NCBI GenBank assembly: GCA_902490445.1
Contig: CABUDZ010000014.1
Coordinates: 1 to 29,165, forward strand
DNA: 29,165 nt
Source of the DNA: an uncultured Collinsella sp.
GTDB taxonomy: Bacteria > Actinomycetota > Coriobacteriia > Coriobacteriales > Coriobacteriaceae
Direction: 5' to 3'
Shown: positions 7,642 to 16,436 of the stretch, one piece after another
Position numbering within the stretch: position 1 is the stretch's first letter
How the letters are laid out: each line of letters begins with the position of its first letter
Notes under the pieces: model-generated
What the model was told of the DNA's origin: nothing
Database searches by the model: none
Seen by the model: only the letters and a program-made list of their open reading frames with translations
Translations under genes and position numbers: made by a program

Positions 7642-7976
7642 GAGCGTTTGCTCCTCTCCCTCGCCCGCATCTGGACATCGGGCGTAGTTGTTCACAAGGC
7701 GTTTTACCTTGCGTTTTGCTGCGCTCATTGTATGAAATTCAGCGGCTTTGCACGTGCGAGATATTGTCATCGCGCGAGGTTCAACCTTCATTTTTGAAAA
7801 GCAAACGGAAGGGATCGAACCCGAGCGCGCGTGTTCGATATTGAGTTTTGAGCCTTGATCGTCTTTCTTTTATAGAAAAGATAAGTAATCGAAAGGTATT
7901 TTCTTACTCAAAAAGAAAATGAACGAAAATAGAGTCAACACAATTCCTGCAAATTTCAGACGATGATGGAGCAGAT
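7642..7976. promoter_or_regulatory. Divergent promoter region, aldolase / DeoR-type gene
   Basis: This 335-bp gap is GC-rich near the aldolase start and turns strongly AT-rich at about 7850-7950, where runs of tttt and aaaa suggest the promoters. A 12-mer tgttcgatattg (7832-7843) is the exact reverse complement of a stretch in the lacF upstream region (19919-19930). No gene was found in it. Confidence 0.5.
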
Positions 7977-8780
7977 ATGGCCCACGCAACAACCCGAGCT
8001 TTCGCCGACGAGCGTCGTTCCGCCATCATGGAGATGCTCGATCATAATGCCTCGGTGCAGGTAGCAGAAATCGCCCAGACCTTTGGCGTGTCCTCCGTCA
8101 CCGCCCGAGCCGACCTGGACGCCCTCGCGGAGTCCGGCAAGCTGCGCCGCACGCATGGCGGTGCCGTATCGCTCCACAAACGCCTGACCGTTTCCACGCA
8201 GGATCGCCGCATCAATGTCAACGTCGCCGCCAAGCAGGCCATCGCGCAAAGCGCCATTGAACTCGTCGGCAATGGTGACACTCTGCTCGTCGACTCGGGC
8301 ACCACAGCGCTCGAGTTCGTCCGGCTCCTCGACCAGCGCGATGGCATCACCGTCATCACGGCCGACATTACCATTGCCGATTACATCGACGAGAGCATGC
8401 CCTTAGTCGATGTCGTCATGCTGGGCGGGGCACTGCGCAAAGGCCATCGCTATCTGTACGGCCCACTTACCATGCAGGCGCTCCAAATGGTCCACGCCGA
8501 TCTTGCCGTCATGTGCCCTGGCGCTTTTGTTCCCGGCTGCGGCTTTACGACCGACTTTCCGCAGATGGCCGAGACCAAAGCGGCTATGGTCGGTGCCGCT
8601 CGTCAAAGTGTCGCCCTCATGGACGCCAGTAAGGTCAACGGACGTGGCATGTACCGCTTTGCCGAGCTGACCGACGTCAACGCCATCGTAATGGACCGTG
8701 ACCCCGATCACGCCGTCGCCATCTCAATCGCCGAGATCGCCGACGACACCCGCCCAAATCTCGTCATCGCCGGCGCTTAA
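7977..8780 (+). CDS. DeoR-family sugar-phosphate-responsive regulator
   Basis: This is a 267-residue repressor-type protein. The N-terminal helix-turn-helix (about 8-55) reads RRSAIMEMLDHNASVQVAEI, then FGVSSVTARADLDALAESGKL with RTHGGAV, the DeoR signature. The C-terminal DeoRC domain carries the sugar-phosphate pocket motif DSGTTALEF and later LMDASKVNGRG. Such proteins release DNA on binding a phosphorylated sugar. It is transcribed away from the aldolase gene, so that gene and itself are the likeliest targets. The start has GGAG eight bases upstream. The exact inducer is unknown. Confidence 0.9.
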   Translation: MAHATTRAFADERRSAIMEMLDHNASVQVAEIAQTFGVSSVTARADLDALAESGKLRRTHGGAVSLHKRLTVSTQDRRINVNVAAKQAIAQSAIELVGNGDTLLVDSGTTALEFVRLLDQRDGITVITADITIADYIDESMPLVDVVMLGGALRKGHRYLYGPLTMQALQMVHADLAVMCPGAFVPGCGFTTDFPQMAETKAAMVGAARQSVALMDASKVNGRGMYRFAELTDVNAIVMDRDPDHAVAISIAEIADDTRPNLVIAGA

Positions 8781-8816
8781 ACAAAAACCACCACAAAGGT
8801 CTCCTTTGTGGTGGTT
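8781..8816 (-). terminator. Terminator of the FprA gene, possibly bidirectional
   Basis: A perfect 14-bp stem (8786-8799 with 8803-8816) has a 3-base loop. On the minus strand it is followed by a T-rich run (complement of 8781-8787). It lies between the stop of the plus-strand DeoR-type gene and that of the minus-strand FprA gene and may end both transcripts. Confidence 0.85.
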
Positions 8817-8839
8817 GAGCATCAGAAGTGAATGTGTCG

Positions 8840-10000
8840 CTACTTGGACAGCTCGTCGGCGAGAACCTCGATCTGAGCGCGCGAGGCGTCGTTGAGCGAA
8901 CCCAGGACGGTCACCTTATTCTGCGTCAGCGTGATGTCTTTCATACCCTCGAGCTCCTTGGTCATAACCTTAGCGGCGGCAGGTGCCCAGGAACCGGCCT
9001 CGACGAGCGCCACGGTGCGGTTCTGGTAGGCATGCTCGGCGAGCGTGTGGATGAAGGTGCTCATAAACGGGAAGATCTCGCCCTGATAGGTGATGGAGGC
9101 GAGCACCAGACGGTCATAGCGGAACGCGTCCTCAACGGCCTCGGCCATGTCGTCGCGAGCCAGGTCAAAGACGGAAACCTTCTGGCCGCGAGCCTCAAGC
9201 GCAGATGCAAGCTCCTCAACGGCAGCCTTCAGATGGCCGTAGACGCTCGCGTAGGCAATGGTGATGCCCTCGTCCTCGGGCTGATAGCTCGACCAGGTGT
9301 TGTAGGTGTCGAGGTAGTAGCCCAGGTTCTCGGTCAGCACGGGGCCGTGGAGCGGGCAGATGATCTGGATGTCCAGATCAGCGGCCTTCTTGAGCACGGC
9401 CTGCACGAACTTGCCGAACTTACCAACGATGCCAAAGTAGTAGCGGCGCGCCTCGCAAGCCCAACCCTCGGGATCCTCGATGTCGTTAGCGCCAAACTTG
9501 CCAAAGCCGTCGGCACTAAAGAGCACCTTGTCGGTAGACTCGTAGGAGAAGATCACCTCGGGCCAGTGAACGTTGGGAGCGCCGACAAACGTTAGGCTGT
9601 GACCGCCCAGATCAAGCACGTCGCCCTCTTTGACGACCATCTTGCGCTCGGGGTAGTCGGTGCCAAAGTAGTTGACCATCATGCGGAAGGCGCCCATGCT
9701 GGCCACAATCTGTGCCTGGGGATAGCGCTCCATAAAGGCGGCGATGCCGGCGGAGTGATCGGGCTCCATGTGATGGACGACCAGGTAGTCGGGCGTACGT
9801 CCATCGAGCGCGGCCTCGAGGTTGCCGAGCCACTCGTCGACAAAACCACCGTCAACCGAATCGGCGACGGCGATTTTATCGCCCAAGATAACGTAGCTGT
9901 TGTATGCCATGCCGTTCTCGGACACGTCGTACTGGCCCTCGAACAGGTCAATGTCGTGATCGTCGACGCCAACGTAGCGGATATCCTTGGTGATCTCCAT
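8840..10000 (-). CDS. fprA: FprA-type flavodiiron protein (oxygen/NO reductase)
   Basis: This is a 386-residue cytoplasmic A-type flavoprotein. The metallo-beta-lactamase-like half holds all diiron ligands: H77, E79 and D81 in HHMEPDH, H145 in PNVHWPEV, D164 in FSADGFGKFG and H218 in CPLHGPV. The C-terminal half (about 250-386) is a flavodoxin domain (ITIAYASVYGHLKAAVEELA). These enzymes reduce O2 to water or NO to N2O and protect anaerobes. No rubredoxin or extra C-terminal domain is fused. The start at 10000 has AGGAGG nine bases upstream; the 19 extra codons beyond it look non-coding. It sits between two regulator genes with no obvious metabolic link to the sugar genes. Confidence 0.93.
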   Translation of the reverse strand: MEITKDIRYVGVDDHDIDLFEGQYDVSENGMAYNSYVILGDKIAVADSVDGGFVDEWLGNLEAALDGRTPDYLVVHHMEPDHSAGIAAFMERYPQAQIVASMGAFRMMVNYFGTDYPERKMVVKEGDVLDLGGHSLTFVGAPNVHWPEVIFSYESTDKVLFSADGFGKFGANDIEDPEGWACEARRYYFGIVGKFGKFVQAVLKKAADLDIQIICPLHGPVLTENLGYYLDTYNTWSSYQPEDEGITIAYASVYGHLKAAVEELASALEARGQKVSVFDLARDDMAEAVEDAFRYDRLVLASITYQGEIFPFMSTFIHTLAEHAYQNRTVALVEAGSWAPAAAKVMTKELEGMKDITLTQNKVTVLGSLNDASRAQIEVLADELSK

Positions 10001-10129
10001 CAGGCAAAGCCTCCTAGATAGACAAAAGAGCCCGTCTATCATAGCACTCGGCTGCATCCCAACAGCTATCTGCCGGTATCCTTACCGATTGTTATTGAAA
10101 TGCGATAAATCGCCGTTTATCAGCACAAA

Positions 10130-11161
10130 CTATGCGCGCGGTGCCGCCGTGCTATGTCGAATGATGAGTTGTCCGGGAATACGAATGGCGACTGTTTTGT
10201 CCGATGCCCCCGCCTTGGGAACTGCGCGCTCGAACACCTCGCGCCCGCGCTGATGCAGATCGAATCGAACGGTCGTGAGCTCGTTATGTGCGACAAAGTC
10301 GTCGAGCGAGTCATCGACGCCCACCACGCTCACGTCCTCGGGCACGCGCAAGCCGCTATCGCGCAGCGCGGAAATGGCGCCGTTTGCCATCTGGTCGTTT
10401 GCCGCGTAAATCGCCGTCATGGTGCGGTCGTGCTCAGCCAAGTACCGAGCGGCCTCGTAGCCGCTGTTGGCAGACCAGTCGCCCTCGAGTGGCTCTACCG
10501 TCTCGATGTGTTTACGCTCGAGTGTATCTTGCCAACCGGCGCGACGAAATTGCTCGTCGACCGAGAACGACGGGCCGCCAATATAGCGAATCTGCTCGTG
10601 CCCCAGCTCAAACAGGTGATCCATAAGCAATAGCGAGCAGCCGTAATGGTCGGAATCGACCGTGGTCACGCGCGGATGCGCGTACATGGTAACGATGACC
10701 GTTCCAATGCCCGGCAACGGATCGAACGTCTCAAAATCGGGCGCCATGCGACTCATGCCGATGATGATGCCGTCCACGGGCAGCGCGGCCATACGACGCG
10801 TGGCCTCGGCAAGCGAAAACTCCTCGGTCTTGGACATCTCGACCAGCGTGATGGCGCAATTATGCTCGCGAGCTGCGCTGGCGATGCCGTCGATCATTGA
10901 GAGGTTCCCAAACTTGGTGACATCGTTGACGCACAGCCCGACCGAATGGTAACGGCCGTCGCGCAGCGAGCGACCGGCATAACTCGGACGAAAGCCAAGC
11001 TCTTGCATAGCGGCCTGCACGCGCTGGCGCGTCTGTTCGTTAACGTTGGGCAAGCCGTTGGCGACGCGCGAAACCGTCTGCTGCGAAACGCCAGCAGCGC
11101 GGGCGACGTCGGCCATGGAGACCGGACGCGAACTGGTATCGTTGGACGGGCGCCTTGCCAC
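10130..11161 (-). CDS. LacI-family regulator, probable galactose repressor
   Basis: This is a 343-residue LacI/GalR protein. The N-terminal helix-turn-helix is SMADVARAAGVSQQTVSRVANG (about 15-36), followed by the hinge helix segment AGRSLRDGR. The rest is a periplasmic-binding-protein-like core (DGIIIGMSRM, AIYAANDQMANGAI, VSVVGVDDSLDDF). The start is GTG at 11161 with GAAGGTGG upstream. It is divergent from galK-galT, and three copies of an operator-like pseudo-palindrome (TGTTAACGTACTCA) lie in the shared intergenic region. It therefore most likely represses itself and galKT and responds to galactose or a derivative. It resembles the second LacI-type protein encoded at 19962-20966. Confidence 0.92.
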   Translation of the reverse strand: MARRPSNDTSSRPVSMADVARAAGVSQQTVSRVANGLPNVNEQTRQRVQAAMQELGFRPSYAGRSLRDGRYHSVGLCVNDVTKFGNLSMIDGIASAAREHNCAITLVEMSKTEEFSLAEATRRMAALPVDGIIIGMSRMAPDFETFDPLPGIGTVIVTMYAHPRVTTVDSDHYGCSLLLMDHLFELGHEQIRYIGGPSFSVDEQFRRAGWQDTLERKHIETVEPLEGDWSANSGYEAARYLAEHDRTMTAIYAANDQMANGAISALRDSGLRVPEDVSVVGVDDSLDDFVAHNELTTVRFDLHQRGREVFERAVPKAGASDKTVAIRIPGQLIIRHSTAAPRA

Positions 11162-11254
11162 AGGACCACCTTCACCCTTGAGAGATCTGAATAGCGTGAA
11201 TGCCGGCCCGGGCAGAAATACATCCCGCGCCGAGGCCCGCTATCGTCGGACGCA

Positions 11255-11268
11255 TGTTAACGTACTCT
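11255..11268 (+). promoter_or_regulatory. Operator-like site 1, gal divergon
   Basis: The sequence TGTTAACGTACTCT lies 94 bp upstream of the LacI-type gene. It is one of three copies with the LacI-family pattern TGnnAACGTnnnCn. The centre is 123 bp from site 2. Confidence 0.7.
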
Positions 11269-11315
11269 ACTTTTTCTATCTGCATCTCTTCTGCTTTATA
11301 AGTCCATACGGCAGT

Positions 11316-11326
11316 ACCGTTCACGG
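11316..11326 (+). promoter_or_regulatory. Shared 11-mer accgttcacgg, gal copy
   Basis: This 11-mer recurs exactly upstream of lacA (18002-18012) and, in reverse, upstream of lacF (19891-19901). Here it lies 174 bp before galK and 155 bp before the LacI-type gene. It is a candidate site for a regulator common to the gal and lac units. Confidence 0.45.
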
Positions 11327-11377
11327 CTGAATTTCTACCGATTACCAGATTCTCAAAAAGTGATAAGTGTTGTGTTA

Positions 11378-11391
11378 TGAGTACGTTAACA
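11378..11391 (-). promoter_or_regulatory. Operator-like site 2, gal divergon
   Basis: On the minus strand it reads TGTTAACGTACTCA, identical to site 3 and in opposite orientation. The centre is 64 bp from site 3. Confidence 0.7.
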
Positions 11392-11441
11392 TAGCCCGTA
11401 ACGTGCGGCATCGTAGATGCTGAGTTTATGCCGCTTCAGAT

Positions 11442-11455
11442 TGTTAACGTACTCA
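11442..11455 (+). promoter_or_regulatory. Operator-like site 3, gal divergon
   Basis: The sequence TGTTAACGTACTCA ends 44 bp before the galK start, a position suited to repression of the galKT promoter. Confidence 0.72.
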
Positions 11456-11499
11456 CTACGACGGAAAACTCGTCAGTATGCGCCAAGGAAAGGACCCTC

Positions 11500-12705
11500 A
11501 TGACCACCCCCGACGAAAAGACACTCGCCACGCTCACCAAGCTGTTTGAGGAGGAGTTTGGCCCCATCGGCGATCGCCAGGTGCTCTATGTGCACGCGCC
11601 CGGCCGTTCCGAGATCAGCGGCAACCACACCGATCACGAGGGCGGTCACGTTATCGCCGGCTCGCTCGATGTCGCCGTCGACGGCATCGTCGTGGCAACC
11701 GATTCCAACAAGGTCCGCGTCGCCGACGAGGGCTACCCCACGTTTGAGATTACCCTCGACACGCTGAATGTTCAGGAGTCCGAGAAGGGCACGTCCGCAA
11801 GCCTCGTGCGCGGTATGGCCCACGAGGTCGCAGCGCTTGGTGTTGAGCCCCAGGGCTTCGACTTCGCCTTCACCTGCTCCGTCCCCTCGGGTGGCGGCCT
11901 TTCTAGCTCCGCCGCTGTCGAGGCGGCTTACGGCCGCGCCATGGAGACGCTCTGGGGCGCGCCCGCCATTGAGCCCGTCGCGCTCGCCCAGATGAGCCAG
12001 CGCACCGAGAACAACTATTACGGCAAGCCCTGCGGTCTTATGGATCAGGCGGCTGTGTGCCTGGGCGGCCTCGCCTACATGGACTTTGAGGATCAGGCTC
12101 AGCCTAAGACCCAGAAGCTCGAGCTCAACTTTGAGGATCACGGCTATGCGCTCGTGCTCGTTAAGGTTGGCGCCGACCATGTGGCGGCTACCGACGACTA
12201 CGCCGCCGTTCCGCGCGAGATGCAGGACGTCGCCGCCGAGTTTGGCAAGGCACGCCTGTGCGAGGTCAACGTTGCCGACTTTGACGCCAAGCTCCCCGAG
12301 CTGCGCGCCAAGCTGGGCGACCGCGCTTGCCTGCGTGCCGTTCACTACTGGTACGAGAACGGCCTGGTCGACAAGCGCTGGGCAGCCCTGAACGCTGGCG
12401 ACATTGACCAGTTCCTGGTCCTGACGCGCGAGTCCGGCGCCAGCTCTGCCATGTACCTGCAGAATGTTGTTGCCAAGCTGGGTTCCGAGCAGCCTTCCAT
12501 GTATGCCCTGGCGCTGGCCGAGCACGTGCTCGACGGCCGCGGCGCCGTCCGTATCCACGGTGGCGGCTTTGGTGGCACCATCCAGGCCTTCGTGCCGCTC
12601 GATCTGGTCGACACCTTCATTGCCAAGATGAACGGCTGGCTGGGCGAGGGCTCTGCCCGTCACTACGCCATCTCTGACAAGGGGGCTTACGCGGCATGGC
12701 TGTAA
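11500..12705 (+). CDS. galK: Galactokinase
   Basis: This is a 401-residue cytoplasmic GHMP kinase that phosphorylates alpha-D-galactose at C1, the first Leloir step. Motif 1 is GRSEISGNHTDHEGG (the galactokinase signature, in the variant form seen in clostridial and actinobacterial enzymes). Motif 2 is VPSGGGLSSSAAVEAA, the ATP-binding GHMP loop. Motif 3 is IHGGGFGGTIQAF near the C terminus. The start at 11500 was chosen because AAGGAAAGGA lies at 11485-11494; an in-frame upstream ATG at 11428 would place the operator inside the gene. galT follows with a short overlap. Control by the divergent LacI-type protein is likely. Confidence 0.95.
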   Translation: MTTPDEKTLATLTKLFEEEFGPIGDRQVLYVHAPGRSEISGNHTDHEGGHVIAGSLDVAVDGIVVATDSNKVRVADEGYPTFEITLDTLNVQESEKGTSASLVRGMAHEVAALGVEPQGFDFAFTCSVPSGGGLSSSAAVEAAYGRAMETLWGAPAIEPVALAQMSQRTENNYYGKPCGLMDQAAVCLGGLAYMDFEDQAQPKTQKLELNFEDHGYALVLVKVGADHVAATDDYAAVPREMQDVAAEFGKARLCEVNVADFDAKLPELRAKLGDRACLRAVHYWYENGLVDKRWAALNAGDIDQFLVLTRESGASSAMYLQNVVAKLGSEQPSMYALALAEHVLDGRGAVRIHGGGFGGTIQAFVPLDLVDTFIAKMNGWLGEGSARHYAISDKGAYAAWL

Positions 12706-14324
12706 TGACTGACGTGCGAGAGGCCGCGCAGAACCTGATCGAGTACGCCATCCACCGATCGATGATCGGCCAGGACGACCGGATCTGGGCATACAACACC
12801 ATTTTGGAGTGCATCGGCGCCACGGGTCCCGCACTCGATATGGCCTGGGCGCTCCAGGTTGAGAAACTCTCGCTCTTGCACCCCAATACCCTGCCCGACT
12901 TTGATCTTGAAGGCACGCTTGCCGCGCTTTCCGAGGCCGCCGTTACCAACGGTGCCGCCGAGGACACGGCGTCAGGCCGCGACCGCATCGCCATGCGCAT
13001 CATGGGTGCGCTCATGCCGAGGCCTTCGGTTGTAAACGAGGAGTTCAACGGACGTATGGGCGTCAACGAGCCCCGCGCCGCAACCGACTGGTTCTACGGC
13101 CTGTGCTGCGACGCCGGCTACGTGCGCCGTGCCGCCATCGCGCGCAACATCAAATGGAGCACCCCCACCAACTGGGGCGATCTTGAGATCACCATCAACC
13201 TCTCCAAGCCTGAGAAGGACCCACGCGATATCGCCGCGGCTGGTGCCGCAAAGAACACGGGCGAGAAGTATCCCGCCTGCCAGCTCTGCATCGAAAACGA
13301 GGGCTATCCCGGACGCTCCGCCGCAGCCGACGGCGGCGCTCACCCCGCTCGCCAGAACCTGCGCATTATCCCCATCCAGCTCAACGGCGAGCGCTGGGGT
13401 TTCCAGTACAGCCCGTACGCGTACTTTAACGAGCATTGCATTGCCATGAGCTCCGAGCATCGTCCGATGCACGTCGACCGCAAGGGCCTGACCTGCCTGC
13501 TCGACTTTGTGGACCTGTTCCCGCATTACTTCATCGGCTCCAACGCCGACCTGCCTATCGTGGGCGGCTCGATTCTGTCGCACGACCACTTCCAGGGTGG
13601 CGCGCACGAGTTCCCCATGATGCACGCCGCCGAGGTCTCGCAGTTTAGCGTGCCCGGTTTTAACCAGGTCAGCGGCACCGTGCTGCAGTGGCCGCTCTCG
13701 GTGCTGCGCCTGCGCTCGCACGACCGCGCCCAGCTGCTCGATGCCGCCGAGAAGATTATCCTCGCCTGGCGCGAGTGGACCGATGAGTCGATGGGCGTCA
13801 TCGCACGCACAGCCGATGGCGTGGCGCACAACACCGTGACGCCCGTCATCCGCCGCGTCGACTCCCGCGGCAATGCCGGAGGCGAGATCTACGAGGCCTA
13901 CTTGGCGCTTCGCTGCAACATCACGACCGACGAGCATCCGCTGGGCGTGTTCCACCCGCATGCCGAGTACCACCATATTAAAAAGGAGAACATCGGCCTG
14001 ATCGAGGTCATGGGCCTGGCCATTCTGCCGCCGCGCTTGGTTCCCGAGCTCGGTGCTGTCCGCGAGCACCTGCTGGCGGCCAAGGCCGATGCCAGCTACG
14101 ATCTTGCCTGCGCTCTCGAGAGCGACGACCTTTGCCTCAGCCACGCCGCATGGGCGGAGGACGTCTTTGCTCGCCGCGCGAACGAGCTTACGGCGGATAA
14201 CGCCATCGACATCCTGCATGAGGAGGTCGGCGTGGTGTTTAGCCACGTGCTCGACAACGCCGGAGTCTTTAAGTGGGACGAGGACGGACGCGCCGCCCAG
14301 CAGCGCTTTATCGACTCACTGTAA
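12696..14324 (+). CDS. galT: Galactose-1-phosphate uridylyltransferase, class II
   Basis: This is a 542-residue enzyme exchanging UMP between UDP-glucose and galactose-1-phosphate. Its length and the motifs ADLPIVGGSILSHDHFQGG (active-site His pair), EFNGRMGVNEPRAATDWFY and CQLCIENEGYPGR are those of the class II (Firmicutes-type) GalT, not the 350-residue E. coli type. The first ATG overlaps galK by 10 bp; a second ATG at 12705 overlaps by one base (TAATG) and is also possible. Either way galK and galT are translationally coupled. No galE or sugar-nucleotide gene follows; a strong terminator does. Confidence 0.95.
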   Translation: MAVMTDVREAAQNLIEYAIHRSMIGQDDRIWAYNTILECIGATGPALDMAWALQVEKLSLLHPNTLPDFDLEGTLAALSEAAVTNGAAEDTASGRDRIAMRIMGALMPRPSVVNEEFNGRMGVNEPRAATDWFYGLCCDAGYVRRAAIARNIKWSTPTNWGDLEITINLSKPEKDPRDIAAAGAAKNTGEKYPACQLCIENEGYPGRSAAADGGAHPARQNLRIIPIQLNGERWGFQYSPYAYFNEHCIAMSSEHRPMHVDRKGLTCLLDFVDLFPHYFIGSNADLPIVGGSILSHDHFQGGAHEFPMMHAAEVSQFSVPGFNQVSGTVLQWPLSVLRLRSHDRAQLLDAAEKIILAWREWTDESMGVIARTADGVAHNTVTPVIRRVDSRGNAGGEIYEAYLALRCNITTDEHPLGVFHPHAEYHHIKKENIGLIEVMGLAILPPRLVPELGAVREHLLAAKADASYDLACALESDDLCLSHAAWAEDVFARRANELTADNAIDILHEEVGVVFSHVLDNAGVFKWDEDGRAAQQRFIDSL

Positions 14325-14370
14325 TGATCCCTTGGGGACGGAGGAAAACAGATCATTCCGCCTGCAAGAC

Positions 14371-14411
14371 AACGGCGCCCGCCGGCAACATCGCCGGCGG
14401 GCGCCGTTTTT
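14371..14411 (+). terminator. Rho-independent terminator of galKT
   Basis: A perfect 16-bp GC-rich stem (14371-14386 with 14393-14408), six-base loop, ends in five T (14407-14411). It lies 46 bp after the galT stop. Confidence 0.92.
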
Positions 14412-14420
14412 GAGTGTAGC

Positions 14421-14466
14421 CATTGGGGACGTTCTTGAATGACTAGTCAAACAAGAACGTCCCCAA
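14421..14466. repeat. Palindromic repeat, family TAGTCATTGGGGACG, copy 1
   Basis: The arms ttggggacgttcttg (14423-14437) and its perfect reverse complement (14452-14466) form a hairpin with a gactagtc-containing loop. Bases 14421-14447 match 28464-28490 at 26 of 27 positions. A related ttggggacg lies at 14333-14341. Confidence 0.85.
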
Positions 14467-14479
14467 CGACTAATGACTC

Positions 14480-14543
14480 GAGCGTGGAAAATCTCCCACT
14501 TTGAGCTCGCATGGGCACCAAAAGCGGGAGATTATCCACGCTC
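14480..14543. repeat. 64-bp imperfect palindrome between galT and lacC
   Basis: The arms gagcgtggaaaatctcccac and its near reverse complement (ending 14543) pair with few mismatches around a 15-20-base loop. It lies between the convergent galT and lacC genes, 22 bp before the lacC stop, and may serve as the lacC terminator although no T run follows. Confidence 0.75.
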
Positions 14544-14565
14544 ATTCTATTAGGAGTCGCAACCG

Positions 14566-15501
14566 CTACAACTCTACGACCTCAACGTTGTTGTAGATCT
14601 CGTCCCAGCGGTCCATGACCAGGTGGCCGGTCTTGGGGTCCATGGCGTTGAGCTTGCCGCAGGTATTGGCAGTCTTGAGCACCGTGACGTCGTCGGCACC
14701 AGCAGCAATGGCATGCGCAAAGCCGGCGATGGTCGAGTCGCCGGAACCCGTCGCGTTCACAGCCGCAATCGCGGGCGTCTTGGCGCGGAACGCGCGACCC
14801 TCATGGAAGCCCACCGAACCGGCGGCACCCATCGAAACGACAACCCAGGGAATACCGGCAAAACGGTCATCGGCGGCAAGCGCCTCGCGTAGGGCATCGA
14901 CATCTTCGGTCGTAAAGGACGTACCCAGCAGGCCGTTAATCTCGGTCAGGTTGGGCTTTACGAGCTCAGGCTTAGCGTCGGACTCCAGCGCGGCCTCCAG
15001 CGATGCACCCGAGGTGTCGAGCAGCACCTTGGCGCCCGCCTCCTCGGCGATCTTGACGAGCTCAGCATAGTAGCCAGCATCGACGCCACGCGGCAGCGAG
15101 CCCGAAAGCGTCACAACGTCCGCCTTCGCTGCAAGCTCGGCGAACTTGGCCGTAAAGGCCTCGAGCTCGGCCGGGGCGATCTGCGGGCCGCTCTCCAGCA
15201 GCTCGGTCTGATTACCCTCGTGCAGAATATTCAGGCAAATGCGCGTCTCACCGGCGATGGGCACAAAGTCGTTCTTGACGCCGTCGGCATCCATAAGCTC
15301 GGCCATATAGGCACCCATGTGGCCGCCGAGCAAACCGGTCGCGAGCACATCGTCGCCCAACTGCAGCAGAACACGGCTCACGTTGAGGCCCTTGCCGCCA
15401 GCGGTCTTTTCGGGCGTCACACGGTTAACGTCGTCGATGATCAGCTTGTCGAGCTGATAGCACGTATCGATCGACGGGTTCATGGTAACGGTCAGAATCA
15501 T
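14566..15501 (-). CDS. lacC: Tagatose-6-phosphate kinase
   Basis: This is a 311-residue PfkB-family (ribokinase fold) sugar-phosphate kinase. Substrate-side motifs are TMNPSIDTCYQLDKL and TAGGKGLNVSRVLLQLG; the ATP/catalytic signature is NATGSGDSTIAGF with the catalytic Asp in GSGDS. The length equals LacC of staphylococci (about 310). It phosphorylates tagatose-6-phosphate to the 1,6-bisphosphate. By sequence alone FruK (fructose-1-phosphate kinase) would be an alternative; the adjacent lacX and the lacAB pair favour LacC. The start at 15501 is preceded by AGGAG; 14 extra upstream codons were rejected. It lies 53 bp after lacX, in the same operon. Confidence 0.88.
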   Translation of the reverse strand: MILTVTMNPSIDTCYQLDKLIIDDVNRVTPEKTAGGKGLNVSRVLLQLGDDVLATGLLGGHMGAYMAELMDADGVKNDFVPIAGETRICLNILHEGNQTELLESGPQIAPAELEAFTAKFAELAAKADVVTLSGSLPRGVDAGYYAELVKIAEEAGAKVLLDTSGASLEAALESDAKPELVKPNLTEINGLLGTSFTTEDVDALREALAADDRFAGIPWVVVSMGAAGSVGFHEGRAFRAKTPAIAAVNATGSGDSTIAGFAHAIAAGADDVTVLKTANTCGKLNAMDPKTGHLVMDRWDEIYNNVEVVEL

Positions 15502-15554
15502 GTTGAACTCCTGTTCCGGGGCGGCATGACCCGCCCCAAACATACGATAGCTCG

Positions 15555-16436
15555 TTAAAGGATCTCGATCTCAAAGCCGCGGGTAACGGTCTCCCCCGGC
15601 TTGGCCACCAGGCAGCCACGCTTGTGCTCCAGAATATCGTCCTCGTCGGAGCAGGTGGACAGGCCGCCCCACGGTTCCACGGCCACAAAGTCGCCCTCGG
15701 GCTTGCTCCACACAATCAGGTACGGCATATCGGGGAACGTCAGGCGCACGCCCTTGTCCTCGGTCTTCTTGGTCAGCGTAACCACGCGGCTCTCGAGCAC
15801 GTCGAAGATGGTCTCCGCGAAGTCGAAGAGTTCGTGGGTCAGCGGCAGGTTCTGGCCGATCATGGGGTTCTTGCTGCGATGCTCAACATCAATCAGGCCC
15901 GTCGAGGGAACGGCAGTACAGAGCTCGGCGGCCTCGCGTTGCTCAAAACGGAGCTCGTAGTCGTCATAGGACTCGCCCTCGTCAAGCGGGCACTTAAAGC
16001 CAGGGTGACCGCCCACAAAGAACGGCATGTCCTCGGTGCCCTCATTGGTCACCTCGTACGACACGGCCACCTTTGCCGCATCGATCGTGTAACGAGCAAC
16101 GATCTTAAACGGATACGGGTACTGCTCGAGCAGCTCGGCATGGTCGGCAGAGCTTAGGCTCAGTGCAACCATGTTGTCGCTCTGTTCCTCGAGCTTCCAC
16201 TCCTGTTTGCGCGCAAAGCCGTGGCGGGCGAGCCTAACCTCGCGGCCGCCCATGGTCATTGCGTGACCGTCGCGAAGGCCGCCGCAGATCGGGAAACAAA
16301 TGGGTGCCTGGCCCGACCAGACCGCCGGGTCACCCTGCCACAGGTACTCACGGCCGTTGGCCGCAATAGAAGTGAACGATCCGCCAGCCGTGCTCAGTGC
16401 TACGCGGATAGAACCGTTATCAAGAACAAACTCCAT
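15555..16436 (-). CDS. lacX: Aldose 1-epimerase-family protein LacX
   Basis: This is a 293-residue protein of the galactose-mutarotase fold, LacX subgroup. Visible are the beta-sandwich N terminus (NGSIRVALSTAGGSFTSI), the His-containing FVGGHPGFKCPL, and VAVEPWGGLSTCSDE near the C terminus with the probable catalytic Glu. LacX accompanies lac operons of lactococci and probably interconverts anomers of a sugar or sugar phosphate. The start at 16436 has AGGGAAGG upstream. It is followed by lacC. A 377-bp gap separates it from lacB, so it probably has its own promoter. Confidence 0.88.
   Translation of the reverse strand: MEFVLDNGSIRVALSTAGGSFTSIAANGREYLWQGDPAVWSGQAPICFPICGGLRDGHAMTMGGREVRLARHGFARKQEWKLEEQSDNMVALSLSSADHAELLEQYPYPFKIVARYTIDAAKVAVSYEVTNEGTEDMPFFVGGHPGFKCPLDEGESYDDYELRFEQREAAELCTAVPSTGLIDVEHRSKNPMIGQNLPLTHELFDFAETIFDVLESRVVTLTKKTEDKGVRLTFPDMPYLIVWSKPEGDFVAVEPWGGLSTCSDEDDILEHKRGCLVAKPGETVTRGFEIEIL

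Noticed and set aside
7642..7791. N-terminal extension of the aldolase
   Set aside because: The extra 50 residues are basic, unlike family members, and GAGAGGAG marks the start at 7641.
6778..7797. Long open frame antisense to the aldolase gene
   Set aside because: It mirrors the conserved class II aldolase in a GC-rich genome, has no family motif, and no ribosome site. It is a shadow frame.
11473..14246. Long open frames antisense to galK and galT
   Set aside because: Such frames are expected opposite GC-rich genes. Their products are low-complexity Gly/Val/Leu/His-rich and match nothing I recognise.
14566..15501. FruK (1-phosphofructokinase) as identity of the PfkB kinase
   Set aside because: No fructose PTS genes are near; adjacency to lacX and lacAB and length fit LacC better, though sequence alone does not exclude FruK.
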